Shown piece by piece: positions 1 through 5,688 of a stretch of DNA of 5,688 nt (its first letter is position 1; each line of letters begins with the position of its first letter). This stretch comes from DASUGM01 sp036274055 (GTDB lineage: Bacteria > Acidobacteriota > Vicinamibacteria > Vicinamibacterales > SCN-69-37). A model generated the notes under the pieces. It was not told the DNA's origin, made no database searches, and saw only the letters and a list, made by a program, of their open reading frames with translations. The stretch covers positions 1 to 5,688 of the forward strand of contig DASUGM010000187.1 in NCBI GenBank assembly GCA_036274055.1, written 5' to 3'. Both the position numbers and the translations under genes were made by a program.

Positions 1-136
1 GGTCGACCAGGTTCGCCTGGGTGTTCGGCGCGGCGCCGTAGGCAGTGGGCGCGCTCGAGAAGATCTTGCTGCGCGTCGCCAGCTGTGCGTGGATCTCGAG
101 GCCGATGACCGTTTCCCAACTCATACGCTCACTCAT
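1..136 (-). CDS. gatB: GatB, aspartyl/glutamyl-tRNA amidotransferase subunit B (N-terminal 45 residues, cut by window edge)
   Basis: GatB is the kinase-like subunit of GatCAB. It binds the misacylated tRNA, activates the Glu or Asp carboxylate with ATP, and receives ammonia from GatA. Only the N-terminus is visible: reading down from position 136 gives [19 protein letters not shown], then SKIFSS and PNTQAN. This is the standard GatB opening (ETVIGLE-H-QL-T-SKIF). Two starts are possible. ATG at 136-134 overlaps the gatA stop (131-129) by 8 bases. ATG at 124-122 leaves a 4-base gap and places the conserved Glu and His of GLEIH at residues 10 and 12, the usual family positions, so the second start is somewhat favoured on family length. 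Neither has a strong Shine-Dalgarno sequence. The gene is translationally coupled to gatA and continues beyond base 1. Identity is near certain. Confidence 0.95.
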   Translation of the reverse strand, partial: MSERMSWETVIGLEIHAQLATRSKIFSSAPTAYGAAPNTQANLVD

Positions 137-1592
137 AGCCGCGCGGAATCCGCTCGTGCCATTCCGTTTCGCGCTGATACCCGTGCGCCACGTTGAACAG
201 CTTCGCCTCGGCGAAATGCGGACCGATGATCTGCAGCCCGACCGGCAGCCCGCCCGCATACCCGCATGGCACCGAGACCGCTGGCAGGCCGGCGAGATTC
301 GCGCCGATCGTGTAGATGTCGTTGAGGTACATCGTGACCGGATCGTCGACCTTGGCGCCGATGTCGAAGGCCGGCGTCGGCGAGGTCGGACCCATCAGCA
401 CGTCGACCTGCTTGAACGCGCGCGCGAAGTCATCGGTGATCAGGCGCCGCACTTTCTGCGCGCGCAGGTAGTACGCGTCGTAGTAACCGGCCGACAGCAC
501 GTATGTGCCGGTCATGATGCGGCGCTTGACTTCGTCGCCGAAGCCCTCGCCTCGTGAGCGCTTGTAGAGATCCATCAGGTCGGTCGGGTTCTCGCAGCGG
601 TAACCGAAGCGCGTGGCGTCGAATCGCGACAGGTTCGACGAGCATTCCGCCGGCGCGACCACGTAGTACGCGGGCACCGACAGCGGCAGGTTCGGCAGGC
701 TGACTTCGATGAGCTTCGCGCCGAGCTTCTCGTACAAGCGCAGCGCCTCGCGGACCAGCGTGCCGCTCGCCTCGTCGAGGCCCTTTTCGAAGAATTCCTT
801 CAGCAGGCCGACCTTCAGACCCGCGAGCGGCTGCTCGAGCGCGCCGACGTAGTCGGGCACGGGCGTGTCCACGCTCGTCGAATCGCGCGGGTCGAAGCCC
901 GCCATCTGCGCGAGCAGCATCGCGGCGTCCCGCACGGTGTGCGTGAGGGTACCGGCCTGATCGAGGCTCGACGCGAACGCGATCATCCCGTAGCGCGATA
1001 CCCGGCCGTAGGTCGGTTTGAACCCGGTGAGCCCGGTCAGCGCCGCCGGCTGACGAATAGAGCCGCCGGTGTCCGATCCCAGCGCGAGCGGGACGCACTG
1101 CGCGGCGACGGCGGCCGCGGAACCTCCGCTCGATCCGCCCGGCGTGGTCTCCAGGTTCCAGGGGTTCCGCACAGGACCGTAAGCCGAGTTCTCGTTCGAG
1201 GATCCCATCGCGAACTCGTCGCAGTTGGTCTTGCCGACGATCACCGCGCCCGCCGATTCAAGCTTCCTGACCACAGTGGCGTCGTACGGCGGCAGGAAGG
1301 AGTCCAGGATCTTCGACGACGCCGTCGTGCGCATGCCGCGCACGCAGATGTTGTCCTTGAGGGCGATCGGCACGCCGGCCAGCGGCCCGAGCGATTCGCC
1401 GGCGGCACGCTTCCGATCGATTTCCCGGGCGCGCTCGAGCGCGCGATCGGCGGCGACGTGGTTGAACGCGTTGAGCACGGGATTGACCGATGAGATGCGT
1501 TCGAGCGTCATCCGGCAGGCTTCCTCGGCCGAGATGCTGCCCGCGGCGATGTCGTCGCGGAGCTCACGCGCGGTGCGGCCGAGTACGCTCAC
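129..1592 (-). CDS. gatA: GatA, glutamyl-tRNA(Gln) amidotransferase subunit A (amidase)
   Basis: GatA hydrolyses glutamine to supply ammonia to GatB for conversion of Glu-tRNA(Gln) or Asp-tRNA(Asn) in the cytosol. The 487-residue length is normal for the family. The amidase-signature catalytic triad is intact and sits at the same residue numbers as in the well-studied Staphylococcus aureus enzyme: Lys79 (PIALKDN), cis-Ser154 in the Gly/Ser-rich loop 152-158 (GGSSGGS), and nucleophile Ser178 in [12 protein letters not shown] (172-183). The motif [20 protein letters not shown] (120-139) and the C-terminal block [14 protein letters not shown] (431-444) are also typical GatA. The start ATG (1592-1590) overlaps the gatC stop as ATGA, and the stop overlaps the first possible gatB start, so the order is gatC-gatA-gatB with tight coupling. 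Nothing abnormal is seen. Confidence 0.98.
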   Translation of the reverse strand: MSVLGRTARELRDDIAAGSISAEEACRMTLERISSVNPVLNAFNHVAADRALERAREIDRKRAAGESLGPLAGVPIALKDNICVRGMRTTASSKILDSFLPPYDATVVRKLESAGAVIVGKTNCDEFAMGSSNENSAYGPVRNPWNLETTPGGSSGGSAAAVAAQCVPLALGSDTGGSIRQPAALTGLTGFKPTYGRVSRYGMIAFASSLDQAGTLTHTVRDAAMLLAQMAGFDPRDSTSVDTPVPDYVGALEQPLAGLKVGLLKEFFEKGLDEASGTLVREALRLYEKLGAKLIEVSLPNLPLSVPAYYVVAPAECSSNLSRFDATRFGYRCENPTDLMDLYKRSRGEGFGDEVKRRIMTGTYVLSAGYYDAYYLRAQKVRRLITDDFARAFKQVDVLMGPTSPTPAFDIGAKVDDPVTMYLNDIYTIGANLAGLPAVSVPCGYAGGLPVGLQIIGPHFAEAKLFNVAHGYQRETEWHERIPRGYE

Positions 1593-1885
1593 CCGATCAC
1601 CCGCGGCACACGGAACAGGCCGGCGTCCGGCGCGCCGTCGGGCGCGTTCGCAATCGCGTCGCCAGGAGCCAGCGACGGCCGTGGCTCATCGGGACGCTCG
1701 ACGCCTTCCGGCAGGTGCACATGCGCCGTTGCCGGAACGCCCGTGGTATCGATCGCCTGCAGCTGTTCGGCGTAGTTGAGGATGTCTGCAAGCTGCCGGG
1801 TGAACAGCTGCTTCTCCTCGTCGGTCAGCTCGAGATGCGCCAGCGCCGCGATCCGCTCGACGTCGGCGACGGTCAATGTGGACAT
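1589..1885 (-). CDS. gatC: GatC, aspartyl/glutamyl-tRNA amidotransferase subunit C
   Basis: GatC is the small non-catalytic subunit that wraps around GatA and GatB and stabilises the amidotransferase. The 98-residue length matches the family. The N-terminal half shows the GatC signature V-RIA-LA-LEL-DEE (residues 6-24) followed by [19 protein letters not shown] (32-50). The C-terminal half is Pro/Asp-rich ([20 protein letters not shown], then LFRVPRVI), the usual extended tail ending in the FxVPxVI motif. It is the first gene of the minus-strand operon. Its start (1885-1883) lies 43 bases from the start of the divergent glycosidase gene, and its stop overlaps the gatA start by 4 bases. The AGAAGA directly abutting the ATG is too close to serve as a normal ribosome binding site. 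Confidence 0.97.
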   Translation of the reverse strand: MSTLTVADVERIAALAHLELTDEEKQLFTRQLADILNYAEQLQAIDTTGVPATAHVHLPEGVERPDEPRPSLAPGDAIANAPDGAPDAGLFRVPRVIG

Positions 1886-1892
1886 TCTTCTG

Positions 1893-1898
1893 ATTATG
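1893..1898 (-). promoter_or_regulatory. candidate -10 element (CATAAT) for the gatCAB operon
   Basis: On the minus strand the sequence reads CATAAT, one mismatch from consensus, 7 bases before the gatC ATG. Initiation would fall at or next to the start codon. A TTGTAG with a too-short 14-base spacer is the only -35-like match upstream. The call is weak, but the placement mirrors the plus-strand candidate. Confidence 0.25.
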
Positions 1899-1913
1899 TC
1901 CCGAGCCCGGAGC

Positions 1914-1919
1914 TACAAT
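1914..1919 (+). promoter_or_regulatory. candidate -10 element (TACAAT) for the plus-strand operon
   Basis: TACAAT differs from the TATAAT consensus at one base and ends 9 bases before the ATG at 1929. Transcription from it would begin about 2-3 bases before the start codon, giving a leaderless or nearly leaderless mRNA. No convincing -35 hexamer lies 16-18 bases upstream (that region reads CTGATTA). It is a weak call based on a single hexamer in GC-rich DNA. Confidence 0.3.
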
Positions 1920-1928
1920 CGGCGCGTC

Positions 1929-3434
1929 ATGCGCAAGGCCGCTATCCTGATCGCCGTCATGCTGTCCTCGTCGCCGGCCGAGGCGTTCGATACCCAGGAC
2001 GTCGGGCTGACCGCAAAGGGTCAGGTCATTCAGGCCGCGATCGTCCGTGCTCCTTCGGAGTCAAGCCGCGTCGTGGCGCTGGTCGGCGGACTGCGCGGGC
2101 GCGATGCCTCCAGCGCGTCCGTCTCCGAGGCCGTCGCGGCCTACGACAGGCAGGCGCCGGCCCGGCGCCGCTTCACGCTGATCGGCATCGCGGTTGCCAA
2201 TCCGGACGTGTCGCAGCTCGTGTTTCCACCGGTCGGTGCCGCCTATCGCGACAATTCCGAGTCGCACGCCCTCTGGCGATGGCTCGGGATTCACGCGCCT
2301 GACCTCGTCCTCGTTGCTGGAGACGACGTCGCCAGCCTGGCGCGGGCGTTGACGGAAAACGTCGTCGTCGGCATCGGCCGTATCCCGGCGCGGGTGGTGA
2401 GCGCGCAAGCCAATCTGCTCGAGGCGATCCCGGCGTCGATCGCGGCCTCCGAGGCGCGCGAAGAGGTCGAGGGCCGTCAACGGCGTTCTCCGCGGCAGGT
2501 TGCCGAGGAGCTGTCAAAGGTGTTCGGGCAGGATTTCGATCAGTTCACGTACATCCCGGGCATGGCGCTGATCGGACGAATGCGGCTGGGGCAGACGGCC
2601 GATGTCGAACGGCTGGCCGCGCCGTGGATCAACGGCTCGCGGAATCCGCTCGAGCGGCCAAACTCGCTCGTCCTGGCCGGCCACCTCGTCATGGCGGAGC
2701 TGGCCGCCCGGACGCGCAACCCTGTCTACCTCACCGCGCTGCGAAAGGCCGCCGACACCGGCTTCACGGAGACAGGCGAGATGAAGGAGTCGATGCCGTA
2801 CCACGACGAGATGAGCGACTCGTTGTTCATGGCGACGGCGATTCTCGCGCGCACCGGAACGCTGACGGGCGCGCGGCGCTATTTCGACATGGCGGCGCGG
2901 CACATCGCGTTCATGCAGAAGCTCGTGTTTCGTCCGGATGGCCTGTACCGGCACTCGCCGCTGACCGACGCGGCGTGGAGCCGGGGGAACGCGTTTCCGG
3001 CGCTCGGGCTGGCGCTGACGCTGGCGTCGTTTCCGAAAGACCACCCGGAGTTCATGACGATCCTGCGCACGTTCCAGCGTCACATGGAGACGCTCAGCCG
3101 GTTCCAGGATCCGGACGGCCTGTGGCGCGAAGTGATCGACCATCCCGGCGCCTACCCGGAGTTCTCGTCGACGGCGATGATCGGCACCTCGATGCTGATG
3201 GGCATCCGGCACGGCTGGCTGGACGCGAAGGCTTACCAGCCACGCGTGGATGCCGCGTGGCGTGCGGTGAAGCAGCGGACCGGGCCTGATGGGATGCTGC
3301 TCGATGTCTGCGAGTCGACCAACAAGCAGCGCACGCTCGAGGATTACCTCCGGCGAGCCGCGATCGCCGGCCGCGATCCGCGCGGCGGCGCCATGGCCAT
3401 GATCTTTGCGACGGAGATGGCCGGACTGAACTGA
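1929..3434 (+). CDS. exported GH88/105-like glycosidase with N-terminal degenerate M14-like domain
   Basis: The protein has 501 residues. An N-terminal signal peptide (Arg2-Lys3, hydrophobic AAILIAVML, cleavage after PAEA, residue 19) predicts export and fixes the start at 1929; an upstream in-frame ATG at 1776 would bury this signal and lie inside gatC. Residues about 20-155 resemble an M14 carboxypeptidase/MpaA-like fold (G-T-GQ-I, VVALVGGLRGRD, VANPD, AYRDNSESHALW). The zinc motif HxxE is replaced by Arg56xxAsp59 and no third zinc His is evident, so it is probably not a peptidase. Residues about 205-500 look like an (alpha/alpha)6 domain of unsaturated glucuronyl/rhamnogalacturonyl hydrolases: DSLFM with candidate catalytic Asp297, RHSPLTDAAWSRGNAF (341-356), DPDGLWREVID (394-404), EFSSTAMIG (411-419) and GGAMAMIFATEM (486-497). 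The substrate is unknown; an unsaturated uronic-acid oligosaccharide is the family expectation. Its stop overlaps the MEMO gene start by one base (TGATG). The family call is fairly sure, the N-terminal call moderate. Confidence 0.82.
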   Translation: MRKAAILIAVMLSSSPAEAFDTQDVGLTAKGQVIQAAIVRAPSESSRVVALVGGLRGRDASSASVSEAVAAYDRQAPARRRFTLIGIAVANPDVSQLVFPPVGAAYRDNSESHALWRWLGIHAPDLVLVAGDDVASLARALTENVVVGIGRIPARVVSAQANLLEAIPASIAASEAREEVEGRQRRSPRQVAEELSKVFGQDFDQFTYIPGMALIGRMRLGQTADVERLAAPWINGSRNPLERPNSLVLAGHLVMAELAARTRNPVYLTALRKAADTGFTETGEMKESMPYHDEMSDSLFMATAILARTGTLTGARRYFDMAARHIAFMQKLVFRPDGLYRHSPLTDAAWSRGNAFPALGLALTLASFPKDHPEFMTILRTFQRHMETLSRFQDPDGLWREVIDHPGAYPEFSSTAMIGTSMLMGIRHGWLDAKAYQPRVDAAWRAVKQRTGPDGMLLDVCESTNKQRTLEDYLRRAAIAGRDPRGGAMAMIFATEMAGLN

Positions 3435-4339
3435 TGTTCCGACCCGCGGCCGTTGCCGGCAGCTGGTATCCCGACCATCCGGCTCGCCTTGCCGGAGAGG
3501 TCGATCGCTATCTGGAACAGGCGGACGCCGTTCCAACCGGCCGTCCGCGAGCGTTGATCGCGCCGCACGCCGGCCTCATGTACTCCGGTCCGGTCGCGGC
3601 CTTTGCCTACAAGCTGTTGAAGAACGTCACATACGACGCAGCGGTGCTCGTCGGGCCGTCGCACTTCGTGCCGTTCGAAGGGGTCTCGATCTGGGACGCA
3701 GGGGAGTGGGAAACGCCCTTCGGGCCCGTCGCCGTTGACGCTCCGCTTGCGGCCGCAGTCCGGGCCGCGTGCGCGAAGGTGATCGATCTGCCTGCTGCCC
3801 ATCGGCGTGAGCACTCGCTCGAGATGCAGCTGCCGTTTCTCGCCCGCGTGCTGCCAGGTGTCCCGATTGTGCCGCTGGTCATGGGTACGCAGACGCGCGA
3901 CACGTCGTTCGCGCTTGGCGCGGCGCTGGCAAGCGTCCTGTCGCCGAACGACTCGAACGATCCGAACGATCCGAACGATCCGAACGATCCGAACGATCCG
4001 AACGATCCGAACGATCCGAACGATCCGAACGATCCGAACGATCCGAACGTTCTGTTGATCGCTTCCTCCGATCTCTCCCATTACGAAAACGCTGTCACGG
4101 CCTCGCGCATGGATGCCATCATGGTGCGTCACGTCGAGGCGCTCGACGCCGAGGGCCTGATGGCCGCTCTCGAGCACGAGCCTCGCCATGCCTGTGGCGG
4201 CGGACCGATGGTCTCGGTCCTTCATGCAGCCCGCCTGCTTGGCGCATCGTCCTCGCGCGTGCTGCGGTATGCGGACTCGGGTGACGTGTCCGGTGACAAG
4301 AGTGCGGTCGTCGGATATCTCGCCGCAGTCGTCGCATGA
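3434..4339 (+). CDS. MEMO1-family protein (AmmeMemoRadiSam system protein B) with internal PND repeat
   Basis: The protein has 301 residues and no signal peptide, so it is cytosolic. Family motifs are complete: RPAAVAGSWYP (3-13), LIAPHAGLMYSGPVAA (41-56), VGPSHFVPF (73-81), EHSLEMQLPFL (126-136), SSDLSHY (211-217) and HACGGGPM (252-259). The fold is related to LigB-type class III dioxygenases. Human MEMO1 binds iron through His49, His81 and Cys244; the equivalents here are His45, His77 (same 32-residue spacing) and Cys254, so metal binding is likely retained. The bacterial reaction is unknown. Residues 171-206 form a low-complexity PND triplet tract between a helix and the strand leading to SSDLSHY. 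Without it the protein is about 265 residues, normal for the family, so the tract is an added loop. The start overlaps the upstream stop by one base, and the stop overlaps the AMMECR1 gene start (ATGA). No strong Shine-Dalgarno sequence is present, so translation by coupling is likely. Confidence 0.95.
   Translation: MFRPAAVAGSWYPDHPARLAGEVDRYLEQADAVPTGRPRALIAPHAGLMYSGPVAAFAYKLLKNVTYDAAVLVGPSHFVPFEGVSIWDAGEWETPFGPVAVDAPLAAAVRAACAKVIDLPAAHRREHSLEMQLPFLARVLPGVPIVPLVMGTQTRDTSFALGAALASVLSPNDSNDPNDPNDPNDPNDPNDPNDPNDPNDPNDPNVLLIASSDLSHYENAVTASRMDAIMVRHVEALDAEGLMAALEHEPRHACGGGPMVSVLHAARLLGASSSRVLRYADSGDVSGDKSAVVGYLAAVVA
3944..4051 (+). repeat. in-frame 9-bp tandem repeat (CCGAACGAT), 12 units
   Basis: Twelve contiguous 9-base units lie inside the MEMO gene. 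Units 3-11 (3962-4042) are nine perfect copies of CCGAACGAT. The edges are diverged: unit 1 ends in GAC, unit 2 begins TCG, and unit 12 is CCGAACGTT. Each perfect copy encodes Pro-Asn-Asp. Purity at the base level, with one codon per residue and diverged ends, points to recent replication slippage. Since the unit is three codons long, gain or loss of copies keeps the frame. Each unit junction also creates a GATC, giving ten GATC sites at exact 9-base intervals. There are no spacers, so it is not a CRISPR array. Confidence 0.98.
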
Positions 4340-4923
4340 CCGGCTGGAGTGAACGGAGAACCGTGTTTCACAGTCACGATCGGCATCGGCTGCTGGGGAT
4401 TGCGAGACGGTCGCTGGAGGCGCGCGTGCGCCGCGACGGCGATCCGCCGCCCGAGGGCGGCGGCGCGCTCGACACGCCGTGCGGCGCGTTCGTGTCGATC
4501 CACCGTGGCGACGACCTCCGTGGCTGCCTGGGCCGGCTGGAACGCGACTGGGCGATTGCGCGGGTCGTGGCCCATCTCGGCCGCGCGGTTGCTGATTCGG
4601 ACCCCCGGTTCGCGCCGGTGACGATCGAGGAGCTTGACGAGCTGTCGATCGAGATTTCTGCGGTGACGCCGGGACGCGATGTGCGGTCGATTGATGACAT
4701 CGAAATCGGCCGCCACGGCGTGATCATCGAGCGCGGGTCGCGCCGCGGCCTGCTGCTGCCGCAGGTGGCCACAGAGAATGACTGGGACGTCGAGATGTTC
4801 TTATCGCAGACCTGCATCAAGGCCGCATTGCCGGCCGACGCGTGGAGGCACGGCGCGCGCATCCTGATCTTCGAGGCGGAGGTATTCGGCGAAGGCGCCA
4901 ATCCGGTCGAACGGATTGGATAA
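4336..4923 (+). CDS. AMMECR1-family protein (AmmeMemoRadiSam system protein A)
   Basis: This is a 195-residue cytosolic protein of the AMMECR1 domain family, named after a human gene and widespread in archaea and bacteria; its biochemical activity is not established. Family blocks visible in order are GAFVSIHRGDDLRGCLG (50-66), holding the signature LRGC(I/L)G with Cys64; DSDPRF (87-92); an acidic strand segment ELSIEISAVTP (102-112); and LLLPQVATENDWDVEMFLSQ (139-158) followed by TCIKAALPADAW (159-170). Length is normal for a single-domain member. It directly follows the MEMO-family gene with an ATGA overlap, which is the arrangement expected of the A and B components of the AmmeMemoRadiSam system. 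The third component, a radical SAM enzyme, is not seen. Its stop (4921-4923) lies inside the next gene. Confidence 0.95.
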   Translation: MTGWSERRTVFHSHDRHRLLGIARRSLEARVRRDGDPPPEGGGALDTPCGAFVSIHRGDDLRGCLGRLERDWAIARVVAHLGRAVADSDPRFAPVTIEELDELSIEISAVTPGRDVRSIDDIEIGRHGVIIERGSRRGLLLPQVATENDWDVEMFLSQTCIKAALPADAWRHGARILIFEAEVFGEGANPVERIG

Positions 4924-5688
4924 CCTCAGCCACACGCTCGTCGGCGCTGCCTTCGGTGAAGCGGGACTGAAGCAGAAAACACGCTTCGCCAATGCCACCC
5001 TGATGATCGCGGCGAACCTGCCCGATCTTGACGTGCTGTCGTTCTTCACCGACACGAATCCGATCTCCTTCCGCCGGGGCTGGACGCACGGCGTCGTCGC
5101 GCAGCTGGTGCTGCCGGTGGCATTCACCGGCGTGATGTACGCCATTGGACGCCTGCGTCCGCGCCCGGACGACACCGGACTGCCGCTGCGCGCGTCGTGG
5201 CTGCTGCTGCTGTCGTTCGTCGGCGTGTACTCTCACGTCTTCCTGGACTTCCTGAACAACTACGGCGTCCGCGTGCTCGCGCCGGTGGACTGGCGATGGT
5301 TTTACGGGGACACGCTGTTCATCGCCGACATCTGGCTCTGGCTCGTGCTCGGACTCGGCGTCTGGCTGTCCCGCCGTCAGCGTCGCACGGCCCCGTCACG
5401 TGTGTCGCTGGCGTTCGCGTCAGGCTACATCGCGATGATGCTGGTGTCGGCGCAGTACTCGCGCACCGTGGTCAGCGACGCGTGGCAGACGGTGCACGGT
5501 TCGCCGCCGAAGGCGCTGATGGTGGGTCCGCTCCCGTTCACGCCGTTCACGCGGGCGGTCATCATCGATGCCGGCAATCGCTACGAGACAGGCAGATTCC
5601 GCTGGTGGCCCACCGGCGTGTCGTTCGATCCCGCGCCGATCCCGAAGAACGCCGGCGATCCGCTCGTGAAGATCGCGCGCCGTGCGCC
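4916..5688 (+). CDS. membrane-bound metal-dependent hydrolase, YdjM/DUF457-like (3' end cut by window edge)
   Basis: An open frame runs from TTG at 4916 to the window edge (257 codons, no stop). The start is inferred: no ATG gives a full-length protein, and TTG yields MDNLSHTLVGAAFGEAGLK, the normal family N-terminus. The pattern of His and Asp residues matches the family: His6 (SHT), Asp37/Asp39 (LPDLD), His58 (GWTHG), and His107/Asp111 (YSHVFLD). At least three to four hydrophobic helices are visible: about 59-78 (VVAQLVLPVAFTGVMYAIG), 94-112, 136-151 (FIADIWLWLVLGLGVW) and 164-178. The product is thus an inner-membrane protein with a probable metal site near the membrane; substrates of the family are mostly unknown. 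The hydrophilic C-terminal part (about 185 onward) is probably outside the membrane and is incomplete. The start overlaps the AMMECR1 stop by 8 bases, so this gene appears to belong to the same transcription unit. GGAGG at 4878-4882 is too far upstream to be its ribosome binding site. Confidence 0.85.
   Translation, partial: MDNLSHTLVGAAFGEAGLKQKTRFANATLMIAANLPDLDVLSFFTDTNPISFRRGWTHGVVAQLVLPVAFTGVMYAIGRLRPRPDDTGLPLRASWLLLLSFVGVYSHVFLDFLNNYGVRVLAPVDWRWFYGDTLFIADIWLWLVLGLGVWLSRRQRRTAPSRVSLAFASGYIAMMLVSAQYSRTVVSDAWQTVHGSPPKALMVGPLPFTPFTRAVIIDAGNRYETGRFRWWPTGVSFDPAPIPKNAGDPLVKIARRA

Larger units (their letters stand above)
1886..1928. promoter_or_regulatory. 43-bp divergent intergenic region with both operon promoters
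   Basis: This is the only stretch between genes in the window. It separates the gatC start (minus strand) from the start of the signal-peptide glycosidase gene (plus strand). Since both flanking genes are the first of their co-directional clusters, promoters for both are expected here or reaching slightly into the opposite coding sequence. No clear operator palindrome, riboswitch or long leader can fit. The role is inferred from gene layout. Confidence 0.5.

Noticed and set aside
430..1098. Minus-strand 222-codon open frame inside gatA in another frame
   Set aside because: Arg/Ala-rich out-of-frame reading of gatA; gatA itself is unambiguous.
1776..1928. Upstream ATG extension of the glycosidase gene
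   Set aside because: It would add 51 Ser/Arg-rich residues encoded antisense to gatC and place the signal peptide internally; the start at 1929 gives a textbook signal peptide.
1490..2302. Plus-strand open frame of 270 codons spanning gatC antisense and the start of the glycosidase gene
   Set aside because: Very Arg-rich, no motifs, and it conflicts with three well-supported genes.
2514..3536. Long minus-strand open frame (340 codons) opposite the glycosidase gene
   Set aside because: Arg/Pro/His-rich translation with no family motifs; it is antisense to a gene with clear glycosidase motifs and is typical of GC-rich shadow frames.
3944..4051. CRISPR array or mobile-element end
   Set aside because: Units are contiguous 9-mers without spacers, in frame in a coding gene, and there are no flanking inverted repeats or transposase.
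3344..4225. Minus-strand open frame with a repeated Arg-Ile-Val stretch
   Set aside because: The RIV repeat is only the antisense reading of the 9-bp repeat in the MEMO gene; the rest has no recognisable domain.
1..5688. tRNA or rRNA genes and intrinsic terminators
   Set aside because: None seen. The genes are packed with overlaps, and both clusters run off the window edges, so no operon end lies inside it.

Overview
The window is GC-rich (roughly mid-60s % by eye) bacterial chromosome, densely packed with genes on both strands and with no sign of mobile DNA. A gatC-gatA-gatB operon, an AMMECR1/MEMO pair and a secreted GH88/105-type protein would fit Acidobacteriota (for example Vicinamibacteria). 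This placement is an inference from gene content and style, not from a marker gene.

Left part (1-1885, minus strand): gatC, gatA and the first 45 codons of gatB, in that transcription order and with overlapping ends. Together they encode the tRNA-dependent amidotransferase GatCAB, which converts Glu-tRNA(Gln) and/or Asp-tRNA(Asn) into Gln-tRNA(Gln) and Asn-tRNA(Asn). GatA keeps its full Lys79/Ser154/Ser178 catalytic set.

Middle (1886-1928): a 43-bp divergent intergenic gap. It is the only non-coding DNA in the window and must hold the promoters of both operons. Each strand has a -10-like hexamer only 7-9 bases from its start codon, so transcripts from them would have almost no leader.

Right part (1929-5688, plus strand): four genes chained by 1-, 4- and 8-base overlaps. 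(1) An exported 501-residue protein has a C-terminal GH88/105-like (alpha/alpha)6 glycosidase domain behind an N-terminal domain that looks like an M14 zinc-carboxypeptidase fold without its zinc ligands. (2) A MEMO1-family protein (AmmeMemoRadiSam protein B) is interrupted by a nearly pure 12 x 9-bp tandem repeat encoding Pro-Asn-Asp triplets. (3) An AMMECR1-family protein (AmmeMemoRadiSam protein A) follows. (4) A membrane metal-dependent hydrolase (YdjM/DUF457-like) starts at TTG and runs off the window.

The MEMO and AMMECR1 genes are two thirds of the poorly understood AmmeMemoRadiSam system. The radical SAM partner is not in the window. The most notable features are the in-frame minisatellite in the MEMO gene, the apparently catalytically dead M14-like domain fused to a glycosidase, and the linkage of these genes in one transcription unit.
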